Shown: piece by piece, positions 1 through 8,079 of the stretch
Layout of the letters: each line of letters opens with the position of its first letter
Numbering within the stretch: the first letter of the stretch is position 1
Assembly (NCBI GenBank): GCA_025924495.1
Contig: JAICIG010000072.1
Location: forward strand, 1-22,718
Length of the DNA stretch: 22,718 nucleotides
From: Pirellulales bacterium
GTDB taxonomy: Bacteria; Planctomycetota; Planctomycetia; Pirellulales; JAICIG01
Reading direction: 5' to 3'
Program-made: the position numbers and the translations under genes
The notes under the pieces: generated by a model
The model's input: the letters and a program-made list of their open reading frames with translations, nothing else
Told to the model about the DNA's origin: nothing
The model's database searches: none

Positions 1-127
1 AAGAGAAACTTCCGCGACCGCGAAAGGCGCCCCGAAACTGGTTTAGCGAATGCCGGCTTCGCTCGGCGAGCGCCGCTGGAAATTGATCTTGGGTTGGCCT
101 ACGAGTGGCGTCGAACGCTTGGTTGGG

Positions 128-1531
128 CTAAGACTTTTCTTCGTCAGCCAGAGCTCGCACGGCCGCGACGAGTTCGATGTCCTGCCGTGGGAAGACCGTT
201 CGCAAATCGAGGAGCAACCGGCCTTCGTGGACGCGGCCGACGATGGAGGGCTTGCCTGACCGCAGCCGCGAAGCGAGCTTGTCGACGCTCATTTCGGCCG
301 GAGATACCGCCACACACCAGGTCGTCAGCTTTTGCGTCGGCATCGAACCTCCTCCCAGGAAGGTTGCATCGGCAACGGCTTCCGCCTTGGCGATGGCGCG
401 GCAGGCCGCCATCTGGGGCGCCAGCCGCTCCGCGCGGCCTTTCAAGTTATCGATCGGCGTGCTCAAGAATTGCAGCAGTGGAATCGATCGCTTGGCGTGC
501 TCGGGATCGCGATAGAGCCGCAATGTGGCGGCCAAGGCGGCTAACGTCAACTTATCGACTCGTAGCGCTCTGGCCAGGGGATGACGCGAGATCGACTCGA
601 CCCAGCTGCGTTTGCCCACAATGATCCCCGACTGCGGCCCGCCCAGCAGTTTGTCCCCGCTGAACAGAACGACATCGGCGCCCTGCTTGATGCTGGCTGA
701 AGCGATGGGTTCATCGCTAAACCCGTATTCAGCAAAGTCAATCAAGGCGCCTGAACCGATATCATGAATGACCGGCAGATTTTGGGGCCGGCCTATTCTG
801 ACGAGTTCTGCGAGCGAGGCGTTCTGTGTGAAGCCCACGACGACGAAGTTGCTCGGATGGACCAGCATCAAGGCGGCGGTGTTGCCGTTGATGGCCGCTT
901 CATAGTCGCTAGCGCGCGTCTTGTTCGTCGTGCCGACCTCGCGCAAAACGGCGCCGCTGGCGCTCATCACGTCGGGCAGTCGGTAACTCCCTCCAATCTC
1001 GATTAACTGCCCGCGAGAAACGATCACCTCGCGCCCTTGGGCCATAGCCGCCAAGGCGAGCATCGTGGCGCCAGCATTATTATTGACGACGAAGGCCGCC
1101 TCGGCGCCGGTCAGCTCGGCCAACAGGTCGTGCACCGCCTCAACTCGCTGCGAGCGTCGACCGGTGGTCAGATCCAGTTCGACGCTGGCATAGTCGCGGG
1201 CCACGGCGGCCATCTCCACGATAGCCTCTTCCGCTAGCGGCGCTCTGCCTAGCCCGGTGTGCAACAGCACGCCGGTGGCATTGATCACGGGCCGCAACGA
1301 CGGCTGATCGGCGGCCAGAATGCGATGAGCGATTTTTTCTGCCAGTTCCGCTACGCTCGGCAACCTGGCATCGCCGGCAGCCGTTTGCAGTTCCGCGCGG
1401 AAATCGTCGAGGAACGACCGCACTCGCGTCACCACCGCATGGTGGCTGACCTTATCAACCAGGTTCTTGAGCTGCGGATTTTCCAGCAGTTCGTTTACCG
1501 ATGGAATGTTGCGAAGCAGGTTGCTTGCCAT
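128..1531 (-). CDS. selA: L-seryl-tRNA(Sec) selenium transferase (selenocysteine synthase)
   Basis: SelA is the cytoplasmic PLP enzyme that converts seryl-tRNA(Sec) to selenocysteinyl-tRNA(Sec) using selenophosphate. The product is 467 residues, the usual length for bacterial SelA. The N-terminal helical tRNA-binding part (about 1-80) is followed by PVINATGVLLHTGLGRAPL (81-99), and the PLP lysine sits in SGDKLLGGPQ at K294, next to the position known for the Escherichia coli enzyme (K295). The ATG at 1531 fits the family N-terminus (an 'IPSVNELL' segment near residue 9), although no Shine-Dalgarno site precedes it. It lies downstream of selB on the same strand, 233 bp apart; I see no gene or terminator in that spacer, so cotranscription is likely but not shown. 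The gene ends with TAG. Identification is firm. Confidence 0.96.
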   Translation of the reverse strand: MASNLLRNIPSVNELLENPQLKNLVDKVSHHAVVTRVRSFLDDFRAELQTAAGDARLPSVAELAEKIAHRILAADQPSLRPVINATGVLLHTGLGRAPLAEEAIVEMAAVARDYASVELDLTTGRRSQRVEAVHDLLAELTGAEAAFVVNNNAGATMLALAAMAQGREVIVSRGQLIEIGGSYRLPDVMSASGAVLREVGTTNKTRASDYEAAINGNTAALMLVHPSNFVVVGFTQNASLAELVRIGRPQNLPVIHDIGSGALIDFAEYGFSDEPIASASIKQGADVVLFSGDKLLGGPQSGIIVGKRSWVESISRHPLARALRVDKLTLAALAATLRLYRDPEHAKRSIPLLQFLSTPIDNLKGRAERLAPQMAACRAIAKAEAVADATFLGGGSMPTQKLTTWCVAVSPAEMSVDKLASRLRSGKPSIVGRVHEGRLLLDLRTVFPRQDIELVAAVRALADEEKS

Positions 1532-1764
1532 AAAAAGAAAGGAGCCATTGGGAGTTAGGAGGATGCCAGCAGCGATGTTTCAGACAATACATACCGCCGA
1601 TTGTTGGCTTTGGCTAGTCAGCAGGTACTTTTCCACGCTGGGCAACGGCGCTGTCGTTCCCAAACTGCATGTCGCCCATTCCATCGACTGTTGCCGGACG
1701 TTAGATATCTTGTACGGCGTTTCCACGTTGTCCTCGACATGATTTCGCCTCGTTTCTCAGCGTC

Positions 1765-3687
1765 TTAACCCTCGCGCCTTAATCTCAAATCGCCTTGCCG
1801 GCGAGTCAGGCCAATGCGGTCGAGATATTCGCACAAGGGGACGGCATATTTTCGACTGACGCCGAGCACTTCGCGAATCTGGCTGACAGTCAGCCCGCGA
1901 CCGCCCGAGAGCTGCTCGTCCATGGTGTGCCGCAATCGTTCTTCGGCGTCGGCATGCAGAAAATAACCCGGAGCGACTTCAATCAATTGTCCTTCAGCGG
2001 CGGCCAGCGAAATCAACTGCGGCACCGATTGCTGGTTGCGGGCGGTCTGCGAGCGAATCTCTTCGACGGTCGGCGACTGGTAGCCGGCCGCACGAAATGT
2101 GTCGATGATCTGCGTCACCAGCTTTTGTTCGTGATTCGTCAACTGCGGCCCGCGGCCGGGCAAGGCCACGCCGCGCTCGCTCGTCCGCAATCGACCGGCG
2201 CGCTGCATTGCCTGCAACACCGCGTCGACGACCTGCTCGGAGCCCAAATAACCGATGCGGTTCGCCAGCCGTGAGCGGTCGAGCATCGCACGCAGGGGAA
2301 ACTCGTCGTGTTCCTTCTCCAGCAACGCTTCGATTCGCGTAAAGAGATCCGCCAGGTGCAGGCGATGCACGAGCAATTTGCGACTGGGCGACAAGGATAA
2401 CTCCTGCAGCTCGCCGCGACTCGTCAACTCGGCAACCGCCGTTTGAGGATCGTCAATGCCGGCGGCGCGCACCAGGTCGCGCGGTTGCCACTCGTTCAGA
2501 GCGAAGAAATAGAGCGAGGCCGAAGCTCGGTCCAAGGGCTCGGTCGAACCAAGATCGGCCAGCCTTGCCAGCGTCTCAGGGTGGTTGCGGACAAGCTTGG
2601 GGGCGTCGGGGTCGAGCACCCGTCCGCCTCCGATCGTCATCACCGGCGATTCGCTACGCACGACGAGCGGCTGGCCCCAGGTCGTCGCGGCCGGCTCACT
2701 GAGAAACAATTGGGCTAAAGCGGTCTCGCCAGGTTGCAATCGGTCGCGATCAAGCAGCACGACGGAAGCCATGAGTTCGGTCGTGCCCACATGGCAACGC
2801 ACCAGACTACGATGCTTCAGCGGTCGCTCGGCCGATTTGATCAGGTTGAGCTGCACCGTGATCAACTTGCTGGGCCGCAAGTAGCCTGGCGACGCCAATT
2901 CCTGGCCCCGATGAATTTCAGCGTGGTGCACGCCGGCCAGGTTGATCGCAGCGCGTTGTCCGCGATGCACTTCGTCTGCAGGCGTTTCATGGTTCTGCAA
3001 TCCGCGAACTCGCACTTGCACGCCGCTTGGCTCGAGCGTCAGTTCGTCGCCAGTTCTCGCCTGGCCGCTGGCCACGCTTCCGGTAACGACAGTCCCATGC
3101 CCAGCGATGGTAAACGTGCGATCAATCGCCATGCGAAACGGAGCCGTCAGGCGTCGGCGCCGCGGCGCTTCGGCTGCCCGCTCGGCGGCGGCAGATAAAG
3201 CGGTGCGAAGATGGTCGAGACCTTTTCCAGTCATGACGCTGGTACGGACGATCGGCGCCGACTCGAGAAATGTACCGCGGACCAGCTCGCGAACCTCTTC
3301 TTCAACCAGGTCCAGCCAGTCGGCCTCGGGGAGATCGCACTTTGTCAGGGCGATCACACCCTCGTCCAGGTCCAATAGACGCAAGATCTCCAGGTGCTCG
3401 CGAGTCTGAGGTTTAACCGAATCGTCTGCGGCAACTACCAGGAGCGCCAGGTCAATGCCCGTCGCCCCAGCCAGCATGTTCCGGACGAATCGCTCGTGCC
3501 CCGGCACATCAACGATGCCCAGCCGATAATCGCCCAGCGCCAGTTGCGCAAAGCCCAGATCGATCGTAATTCCCCGCAGCTTTTCCTCGGGCAGACGATC
3601 GGTATCAATGCCAGTCAGGGCCTTGATCAGTGAGGTTTTGCCGTGGTCGATGTGTCCGGCCGTGCCAAGAATGAGATCATTCGTCAT
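1765..3687 (-). CDS. selB: Selenocysteine-specific translation elongation factor SelB
   Basis: SelB is the GTPase that delivers Sec-tRNA(Sec) to ribosomes stalled at UGA followed by a SECIS hairpin. The 640-residue product has the EF-Tu-like G domain first: GHIDHGKT (11-18), the switch II motif DVPGHERF (60-67) and TKCD (115-118). Beta-barrel domains follow to about residue 350. The C-terminal half is alpha-helical with repeated winged-helix-like segments, the part that binds SECIS RNA in known SelB proteins. Length and domain order match full-length bacterial SelB. The ATG at 3687 places the P-loop at residue 11, as expected; no clear ribosome binding site precedes it. It is the first gene of the minus-strand selB-selA pair. 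No in-frame UGA selenoprotein gene was recognised nearby. Confidence 0.96.
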   Translation of the reverse strand: MTNDLILGTAGHIDHGKTSLIKALTGIDTDRLPEEKLRGITIDLGFAQLALGDYRLGIVDVPGHERFVRNMLAGATGIDLALLVVAADDSVKPQTREHLEILRLLDLDEGVIALTKCDLPEADWLDLVEEEVRELVRGTFLESAPIVRTSVMTGKGLDHLRTALSAAAERAAEAPRRRRLTAPFRMAIDRTFTIAGHGTVVTGSVASGQARTGDELTLEPSGVQVRVRGLQNHETPADEVHRGQRAAINLAGVHHAEIHRGQELASPGYLRPSKLITVQLNLIKSAERPLKHRSLVRCHVGTTELMASVVLLDRDRLQPGETALAQLFLSEPAATTWGQPLVVRSESPVMTIGGGRVLDPDAPKLVRNHPETLARLADLGSTEPLDRASASLYFFALNEWQPRDLVRAAGIDDPQTAVAELTSRGELQELSLSPSRKLLVHRLHLADLFTRIEALLEKEHDEFPLRAMLDRSRLANRIGYLGSEQVVDAVLQAMQRAGRLRTSERGVALPGRGPQLTNHEQKLVTQIIDTFRAAGYQSPTVEEIRSQTARNQQSVPQLISLAAAEGQLIEVAPGYFLHADAEERLRHTMDEQLSGGRGLTVSQIREVLGVSRKYAVPLCEYLDRIGLTRRQGDLRLRREG

Positions 3688-3892
3688 TCGGCCATTTTAC
3701 GGCGACCGCAGCGGCAAAAGAACCGGCCGGGCTGGCCATCAGCGCCAAAAAGCAATGATCTTAAGCGCCGGAAACAAAAAACAGTTAACTTCGCGCCAGA
3801 TTCCCTCGAAGAGGCGAATACGCTGCCCGCGGCAGCCATGCCAATCGGCACTACCCGGCCGAATGGCTGAAAGGCGCGTGGGACGGCATGAC

Positions 3893-3960
3893 CGCTCGCG
3901 AGCGTCGCGCAAGGCGCGCTGGTTGCAGCGCAACGGCTGCCCGGCAACACCGGGCAGCCG
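3893..3960. repeat. Tandem inverted repeats (three hairpins in 68 bp)
   Basis: Three dyad symmetries lie side by side. They are a 12-bp perfect palindrome CGCTCGCGAGCG (3893-3904), a 5-bp stem with a 6-nt loop (3916-3920/3927-3931), and a perfect 11-bp GC-rich stem with a 5-nt loop (3934-3944/3950-3960). No T-run follows the largest hairpin on either strand, so it is not a standard intrinsic terminator. It could be part of a structured RNA on the plus strand, a 5' leader of selB on the minus strand, or a protein-binding site. Confidence 0.6.
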
Positions 3961-4062
3961 CGCGCCACATGTACCTCCCCCGCCTTACTCCTTCTTAAAT
4001 CGCAAAGGCGGCAAGAAACCCGACATCGAGGAACAGTTTTTTTCAGAAAGATCTTTTTCGCC

Positions 4063-4094
4063 ACGACTCGGTGGCTTGCTGCGAGTCGTTTTTT
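4063..4094 (+). terminator. Intrinsic terminator, plus strand, with no visible gene in front
   Basis: An 8-bp perfect stem (4063-4070/4082-4089) encloses an 11-nt loop and runs directly into a tract of six T residues (4089-4094) on the plus strand. The minus-strand reading has no T-tract after the stem. The only gene to the left, selB, is on the opposite strand, so the terminator would end a plus-strand transcript starting inside this gap. Confidence 0.6.
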
Positions 4095-4295
4095 ATCAGT
4101 GTGCGCCTGTCGCCGGAAGTCCCGAAACCATGCCGTCTCAATGGTTTCCGACGTTCCAACTCGAGATTCCGATGCTACTAGCCCATCGGCATCGCAGCCG
4201 ATAAAAAAGATTCCGGCAAAATGGTGCACGAGGCCCGTCCGATAATGCCCTCGAGGACGATTTTCTCTAAATTCTGATCGGTTCCAGGCGGATTC

Positions 4296-5270
4296 ATGTC
4301 AATTCTGGTAACGGGGGTCACGGGACTGGTCGGCAACAACGTCGTCCGGTTACTGCTCCACCGCGGGCTCGCCGTCCGCGTCCTGCACCGCGAAGGCTCC
4401 GACCTGAGGCCGCTGGCTGGTCTCGATGTAGATGTTTCCCATGGCGACGTGCGAGATGCGGACGCGGTGCGCCGTGCTTGCCGAGGGGTGACTTGTGCGA
4501 TTCACGCCGCCGCGCGCGTCCATATCGGCTACACAGGGCTTGAGGAACAGCGCGCCGTAAACGTTGAAGGAACGCGGAACGTCGCGACGGCGTGTCTCAA
4601 AAACAACGTGCGGCTCGTGCACGTTTCGACGGTCGACACGATGGGATGCGGCTCGCGCGCCAGACCGGCTGACGAGCAAACGCCGGTCAATGGACATGTC
4701 TTGTGCCCCTACGTGATCACCAAGCGCGAAGCTGAGCACGTGGTGCTGAGCCTGGTCGAACAGGGACTGAACGCCGTCATTGTGAATCCGGCTTTTATGC
4801 TCGGCCCATGGGATTGGAAGCCTTCGAGCGGGCGCATGCTGCTGGCCGTCGCCCGAGGTAAGGCGCGTTTCGCGCCCCCAGGCGGCAACGATTTTTGCGA
4901 CGTCCGCGAGGTCGCCGCCGGCATTTTAGCCGCGGCCGAAAAGGGCGCTGTCGGCAGGCGTTATATCCTGGGGGGCGAGCCCCTCTCCTATCTCGAGGCG
5001 TGGCGGATGTTCGCCCAGGTAACGGGCGGGCCTCGGCCCATCAAACGCATCCGAAAATGGCTCGTTTGCACCATCGGAGCGGTCGGCAGTCTTTATGGAC
5101 GTCTTTCGGGCAGCGAGCCTGACGTCAACTCGGCGGCGGCCGCAATCTCTACCTTACAGCACCATTTTTCCTGCAAACGCGCCATCGACGAACTCGGTTA
5201 CCAGGTAAAGCCTGCGCGTCAGGCAGCTGAGGCAGCCTGGGCATGGTTTAAGGAGCATGGCTATTGCTAG
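4296..5270 (+). CDS. NAD(P)-dependent epimerase/dehydratase or reductase (extended SDR family)
   Basis: The 324-residue protein has the extended short-chain dehydrogenase fold. The nucleotide-binding loop TGVTGLVG has glycines 7, 10 and 13 at the N-terminus, a DVRDADAVRRA segment lies at 51-61 and AAR near 71-73. The catalytic YVITK (Y139, K143) comes after a Ser/Thr pair at VST (110-112). The family includes dihydroflavonol-4-reductase-like enzymes, sugar-nucleotide epimerases and the hopanoid-associated HpnA group; the substrate cannot be read from the sequence. The start ATG has AGGCGG four bases upstream. It is followed 89 bp later on the same strand by an outer membrane efflux gene, so a role in making or altering an exported envelope compound is possible but is only inference. 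Confidence 0.85.
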   Translation: MSILVTGVTGLVGNNVVRLLLHRGLAVRVLHREGSDLRPLAGLDVDVSHGDVRDADAVRRACRGVTCAIHAAARVHIGYTGLEEQRAVNVEGTRNVATACLKNNVRLVHVSTVDTMGCGSRARPADEQTPVNGHVLCPYVITKREAEHVVLSLVEQGLNAVIVNPAFMLGPWDWKPSSGRMLLAVARGKARFAPPGGNDFCDVREVAAGILAAAEKGAVGRRYILGGEPLSYLEAWRMFAQVTGGPRPIKRIRKWLVCTIGAVGSLYGRLSGSEPDVNSAAAAISTLQHHFSCKRAIDELGYQVKPARQAAEAAWAWFKEHGYC

Positions 5271-5359
5271 GGCAATAAGAATTGCTCCAGAGAATCTTCC
5301 TCTAGCGGCGATGACACAAAAGTACGAACCCGGTCCCGCGCCGCTGTTGGGGGGCGATC

Positions 5360-6784
5360 ATGCCCGCTTGGCAAATTACTCGTTTTCTGGCTCTGCTTAC
5401 AACCGTCTCGGCGGTCGGCTGCGCCCATTGCCACTCGTGTTCGAACGGCAGCGCGAGCTACGGCGCCGTCGCGCCGGCTTCCTTAGAGCAAACGCTTCCA
5501 GAAATCACTCCGCAGGGTTTTGACTTCGATATCAGCCAGATCGGTTCGCCCGGCGAGGTCGACCGTGCTTTAGGCCGCCGCGTTCCGCCCGAAGCCCGCT
5601 ACTTCAGTTTGACGGCCGAACAATGCCAGTGCCTGGCGGTCGCCAATTCGACACAGGGCAATTCGTTGGCGGCCGAACGGCGCAGCGTGCAAGCGGGCGC
5701 TTCGCAGCATCACGGGCTGAGCGAAGAGGACCAGGTGCGCGTTCGCGCTCTGCGGGCCAGCGAACTCGAAGCCCGCAATAAGTCGGCCAGCGTCGCGCTG
5801 GAGAACTATTACCAGATCGCCGAAGTCGAAGCCAACTTGTCGATCGTCGATTCCAGCCTGACCGAACTTGACCAAGCGCTAAGCAAAGTGAAGCGGTTGC
5901 GCAATCAGGGAGTGCAGATTCCATTCGACGATAGCGAGTTGACGAGGCAGCGCATCGATCTGGCCGACAAACAGACAGACTTGGAGTTGAAGGCGAGCCA
6001 GCTCAACGCCCAGCTCATCCGGCTCTTGGGAATGCAGACGACCGACCCGAACGCCCGAATCTGGCCAACCACCGACTGGAAGATCATCGCCGAACCAATC
6101 GACATGGAGGCCGCGGTACAAGAGGGACTCGCCCTCCGGCCCGAGATGCAATTCCTCTATTCGATGCAGAATTCATTGAACACTGAGACGTTGGGCGTGG
6201 TCCGCGAGGTAGTAGCCGGGGCCGCCGGCATGCTCAGCGCTCAAAGCAAATTCGTGGGCCTGATTGAGATTCTGGGCCTCCATAATTTATGCGGCAAGCG
6301 CCAAGCCAAAGAGCGCGAACTTCCGATTCGGCGCCGGCAACTGGCGGAATTCACGCAGCAGCGGCGGCTGGAGATCACCAGCGAGATCCAGCAAGCAGTT
6401 CGCGCGATCGAAACCCGCCTGCGACAAGTTGCCATCGCCAAAGAGCGAATGCAGAGCTGGGACAAACGTTTGGGCGAATTACGCCGCAAACAAAAAATCG
6501 AGGAAGCGTCGTTCGCCGATTTATCGGCGGCACAACTCAAAGCGTACGAAGCTCAAAGCGACGAGACGCATGCGATCGTCGCCTGGAAAATCGCGCAAGT
6601 CAAACTGAAAGAGGCCCAGGGCAAACTCGTCTTGGAATGCCAATCGGACCAGTTCTATTGCCCGCCGCCGGCGCCGAATTTGGCCATCCCATCGCAGTCG
6701 GCGCCAAGCTCCGCCGCCGAATTACCCAGTTCAGTGGCTGATAAGCGATCCGATTGGACGCCCGGCTTGAACTACCGCCGCTAG
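5360..6784 (+). CDS. TolC-like outer membrane efflux lipoprotein
   Basis: The 474-residue protein starts with a hydrophobic signal (about 7-20) ending at C21 in SAVGC, which suggests lipidation. The main body (about 80-445) is mostly long amphipathic helices with TolC-type repeats, for example a 'LTAEQCQCLAVANS' opening near residue 84 and a 'RLLGMQ' helix end followed by 'EGLALRPEMQ', the pattern of the two halves of outer membrane efflux proteins. A Pro/Ser-rich tail follows. Such proteins form the outer membrane channel of tripartite exporters. The ATG at 5360 follows a GGGGGG tract seven bases upstream. It converges with the DevBCA-like exporter genes, the likely partner. CAHCH at 21-25 formally matches a heme c motif but overlaps the lipobox. 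Confidence 0.8.
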   Translation: MPAWQITRFLALLTTVSAVGCAHCHSCSNGSASYGAVAPASLEQTLPEITPQGFDFDISQIGSPGEVDRALGRRVPPEARYFSLTAEQCQCLAVANSTQGNSLAAERRSVQAGASQHHGLSEEDQVRVRALRASELEARNKSASVALENYYQIAEVEANLSIVDSSLTELDQALSKVKRLRNQGVQIPFDDSELTRQRIDLADKQTDLELKASQLNAQLIRLLGMQTTDPNARIWPTTDWKIIAEPIDMEAAVQEGLALRPEMQFLYSMQNSLNTETLGVVREVVAGAAGMLSAQSKFVGLIEILGLHNLCGKRQAKERELPIRRRQLAEFTQQRRLEITSEIQQAVRAIETRLRQVAIAKERMQSWDKRLGELRRKQKIEEASFADLSAAQLKAYEAQSDETHAIVAWKIAQVKLKEAQGKLVLECQSDQFYCPPPAPNLAIPSQSAPSSAAELPSSVADKRSDWTPGLNYRR

Positions 6785-6811
6785 CCCTCGCGCGCCGCGA
6801 CTTCGCTTTAC

Positions 6812-6854
6812 TTGGCGCCGGTTGACGTTCCCTCGCTGCGCGGTCCGGCGCCAG
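6812..6854. terminator. Inverted repeat between convergent genes, possible terminator
   Basis: A perfect 9-bp stem (6813-6821/6845-6853, core GGCGCCGG) with a 23-nt loop lies in the 116-bp space between the convergent efflux gene and ATPase gene. It could act as a transcription stop for both, but neither strand has a strong T-tract after it, so the call is tentative. Confidence 0.35.
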
Positions 6855-6900
6855 GTTCCCGCCATTCCATTCATTTTATCTCCCTGCATCCGCTCTTTTG

Positions 6901-8079
6901 TCATTGCCGTGAGAAGAGCGCCTTGCGCAGTTCTTCCTTGAACGAAGCGCTCGACTCGATGACGCTTTGGAAATCGCCTTTGCCTAAGGCATAAAGCTCT
7001 AACTCTTCCAGCGCGCGCACGGTGGCATTCCGCGGTTCTCCGGTGAGCAAGGCGGCTTCGCCAAAAAAGTCGCCAACGCCGAGGATGGCCACTTGGCGCT
7101 CGCCCTTGCCGTCGCGAACGATCACTTCGGCCTTGCCCTCGCGAATCAGGTAGAACTTGTCCCCCTGATCGCCTTGGCGAATCACCGTCTCGCCCGCTGT
7201 GAACCGATCCAGCGTCATCTTGTCGGCAACTTCAGACAGCGTGCGTGCGGTGAAACTCGCAAACAGCGAACATTGCCGCAAGAATTCGGCGATGGCGGCC
7301 GATTCGACGACCACGACATCGGAAATCACGCGGCCGTCAACCATGTTCACAATTCGATCAGCCACGTCGAGAATTCGATTGTCGTGCGTCACGATCAAGA
7401 TTGTCGCCTTCTCATCGGTCGCGAACCGGCGCAACAGTTCGACGGCTTGGCGGCCCGATTCCTTGTCCAAGGCGGCTGTCGGTTCGTCGGCCAGAATGAT
7501 ATTTGGCCGACTGGCCAAGGCTCGAGCAATGGCGACTCGCTGTTTTTGGCCGCCGGAAAGCGAGTCAGGCTTGTAATGAATGCGATGCCCCAGGCCCAAC
7601 GCGGTCAATAGCTCCTCGGCGCGCTGTTTGATTGTCGCTCGGTCAAAGCCCTTGAGTTCCATCGACATGCTGACGTTCTGATAGGCGGTCAGCGACTCGA
7701 ACAGATTGTGCGCTTGGAAAATAAAACCAACATTCCTGCGAACCTCGATCAGTTGGCGGCTGCTCAGCCCGTGCAGCTCGCGTCCGAGCACCTTCAGGCT
7801 GCCGTCCTGCACCGTTCGCAGCGCTCCGATCAATGTCAAGAGGGTCGTCTTGCCCGAGCCGGAGGGGCCGGTCATGATCACGATTTCGCCGCGAGTCAGA
7901 TCGAGCGTATTGTCAAACAGCACTTGCTTGCGCAATTCGCCGTGGCCAAACGCATGATTCAGGTTGCGAATGCGCACGCCCAGCTGGCTCTCATCGTAAA
8001 CCGGCCGCCGCGAGCCTTTCTCACGCGTGGACGAGCGCAAGTCGCCGAACACGCTCGCCGAACTGGTCAATTCCTGCAT
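6901..8079 (-). CDS. ABC exporter ATPase (DevA-like) fused to a cyclic-nucleotide-binding domain
   Basis: This 392-residue protein powers export by the two permeases encoded just upstream. The ABC domain has Walker A GPSGSGKTT (71-79), signature LSGGQ (174-178), Walker B IILADEP (194-200) and the switch histidine H232; it belongs to the LolD/MacB/DevA-like group. A second domain (about 270-392) reads as a cAMP-receptor-type cyclic-nucleotide-binding fold, with GETVIRQGDQGDKFYLI (296-312) and a phosphate-binding cassette FFGEAALLTGEPRNATV (338-354) that keeps the Glu (341) and Arg (350) expected to hold the ligand. The ATG at 8079 overlaps the permease stop by one base (TGATG), which fixes the start; a longer frame to 8397 is only a shadow of the permease gene. 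Ligand binding is inferred, not shown. Confidence 0.9.
   Translation of the reverse strand: MQELTSSASVFGDLRSSTREKGSRRPVYDESQLGVRIRNLNHAFGHGELRKQVLFDNTLDLTRGEIVIMTGPSGSGKTTLLTLIGALRTVQDGSLKVLGRELHGLSSRQLIEVRRNVGFIFQAHNLFESLTAYQNVSMSMELKGFDRATIKQRAEELLTALGLGHRIHYKPDSLSGGQKQRVAIARALASRPNIILADEPTAALDKESGRQAVELLRRFATDEKATILIVTHDNRILDVADRIVNMVDGRVISDVVVVESAAIAEFLRQCSLFASFTARTLSEVADKMTLDRFTAGETVIRQGDQGDKFYLIREGKAEVIVRDGKGERQVAILGVGDFFGEAALLTGEPRNATVRALEELELYALGKGDFQSVIESSASFKEELRKALFSRQ

Larger units (their letters stand above)
3688..4295. other. 608-bp intergenic region with hairpins and an orphan plus-strand terminator
   Basis: The gap separates the divergently oriented selB and epimerase genes. 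It contains tandem inverted repeats (3893-3960), a plus-strand intrinsic terminator (4063-4094) and a weaker 7-bp inverted repeat at 4124-4130/4142-4148. Open frames that cross it give low-complexity, Arg/Cys/Ser-rich translations with no domain-like pattern, so I call no protein. Part of it must hold the promoters of selB (leftward) and of the epimerase gene (rightward), but I could not pick convincing -35/-10 pairs. I looked for a tRNA-Sec, tmRNA, RNase P and SRP RNA and found none of their hallmark sequences. Confidence 0.6.

Noticed and set aside
1..127. Possible gene or terminator downstream of selA
   Set aside because: Only a 5-bp stem (60-64/68-72) without a T-tract is present, and the frames here run antisense into selA.
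1565..1582. A 14-base match (GCAGCGATGTTTCA) also present near 13704-13717
   Set aside because: A single exact match of this length is expected by chance in a window of this size, and the flanks do not match.
1532..1764. tRNA-Sec or small gene in the selB-selA spacer
   Set aside because: No cloverleaf elements were seen and the short frames present have no ribosome site or protein-like composition.
3873..3966. Possible tRNA-Sec, because GGCGCG and CGCGCC flank a hairpin-rich 94-bp block
   Set aside because: There is no T-loop consensus (GGTTCGA-type), no TCA anticodon in a 7-nt loop and no D-arm pattern on either strand.
3684..4229. 181-codon minus-strand open frame upstream of selB
   Set aside because: The translation is rich in Arg, Cys, Ala and Ser with no domain-like pattern, it crosses the hairpins and the terminator, and it overlaps the selB start; it looks like a chance frame in GC-rich DNA.
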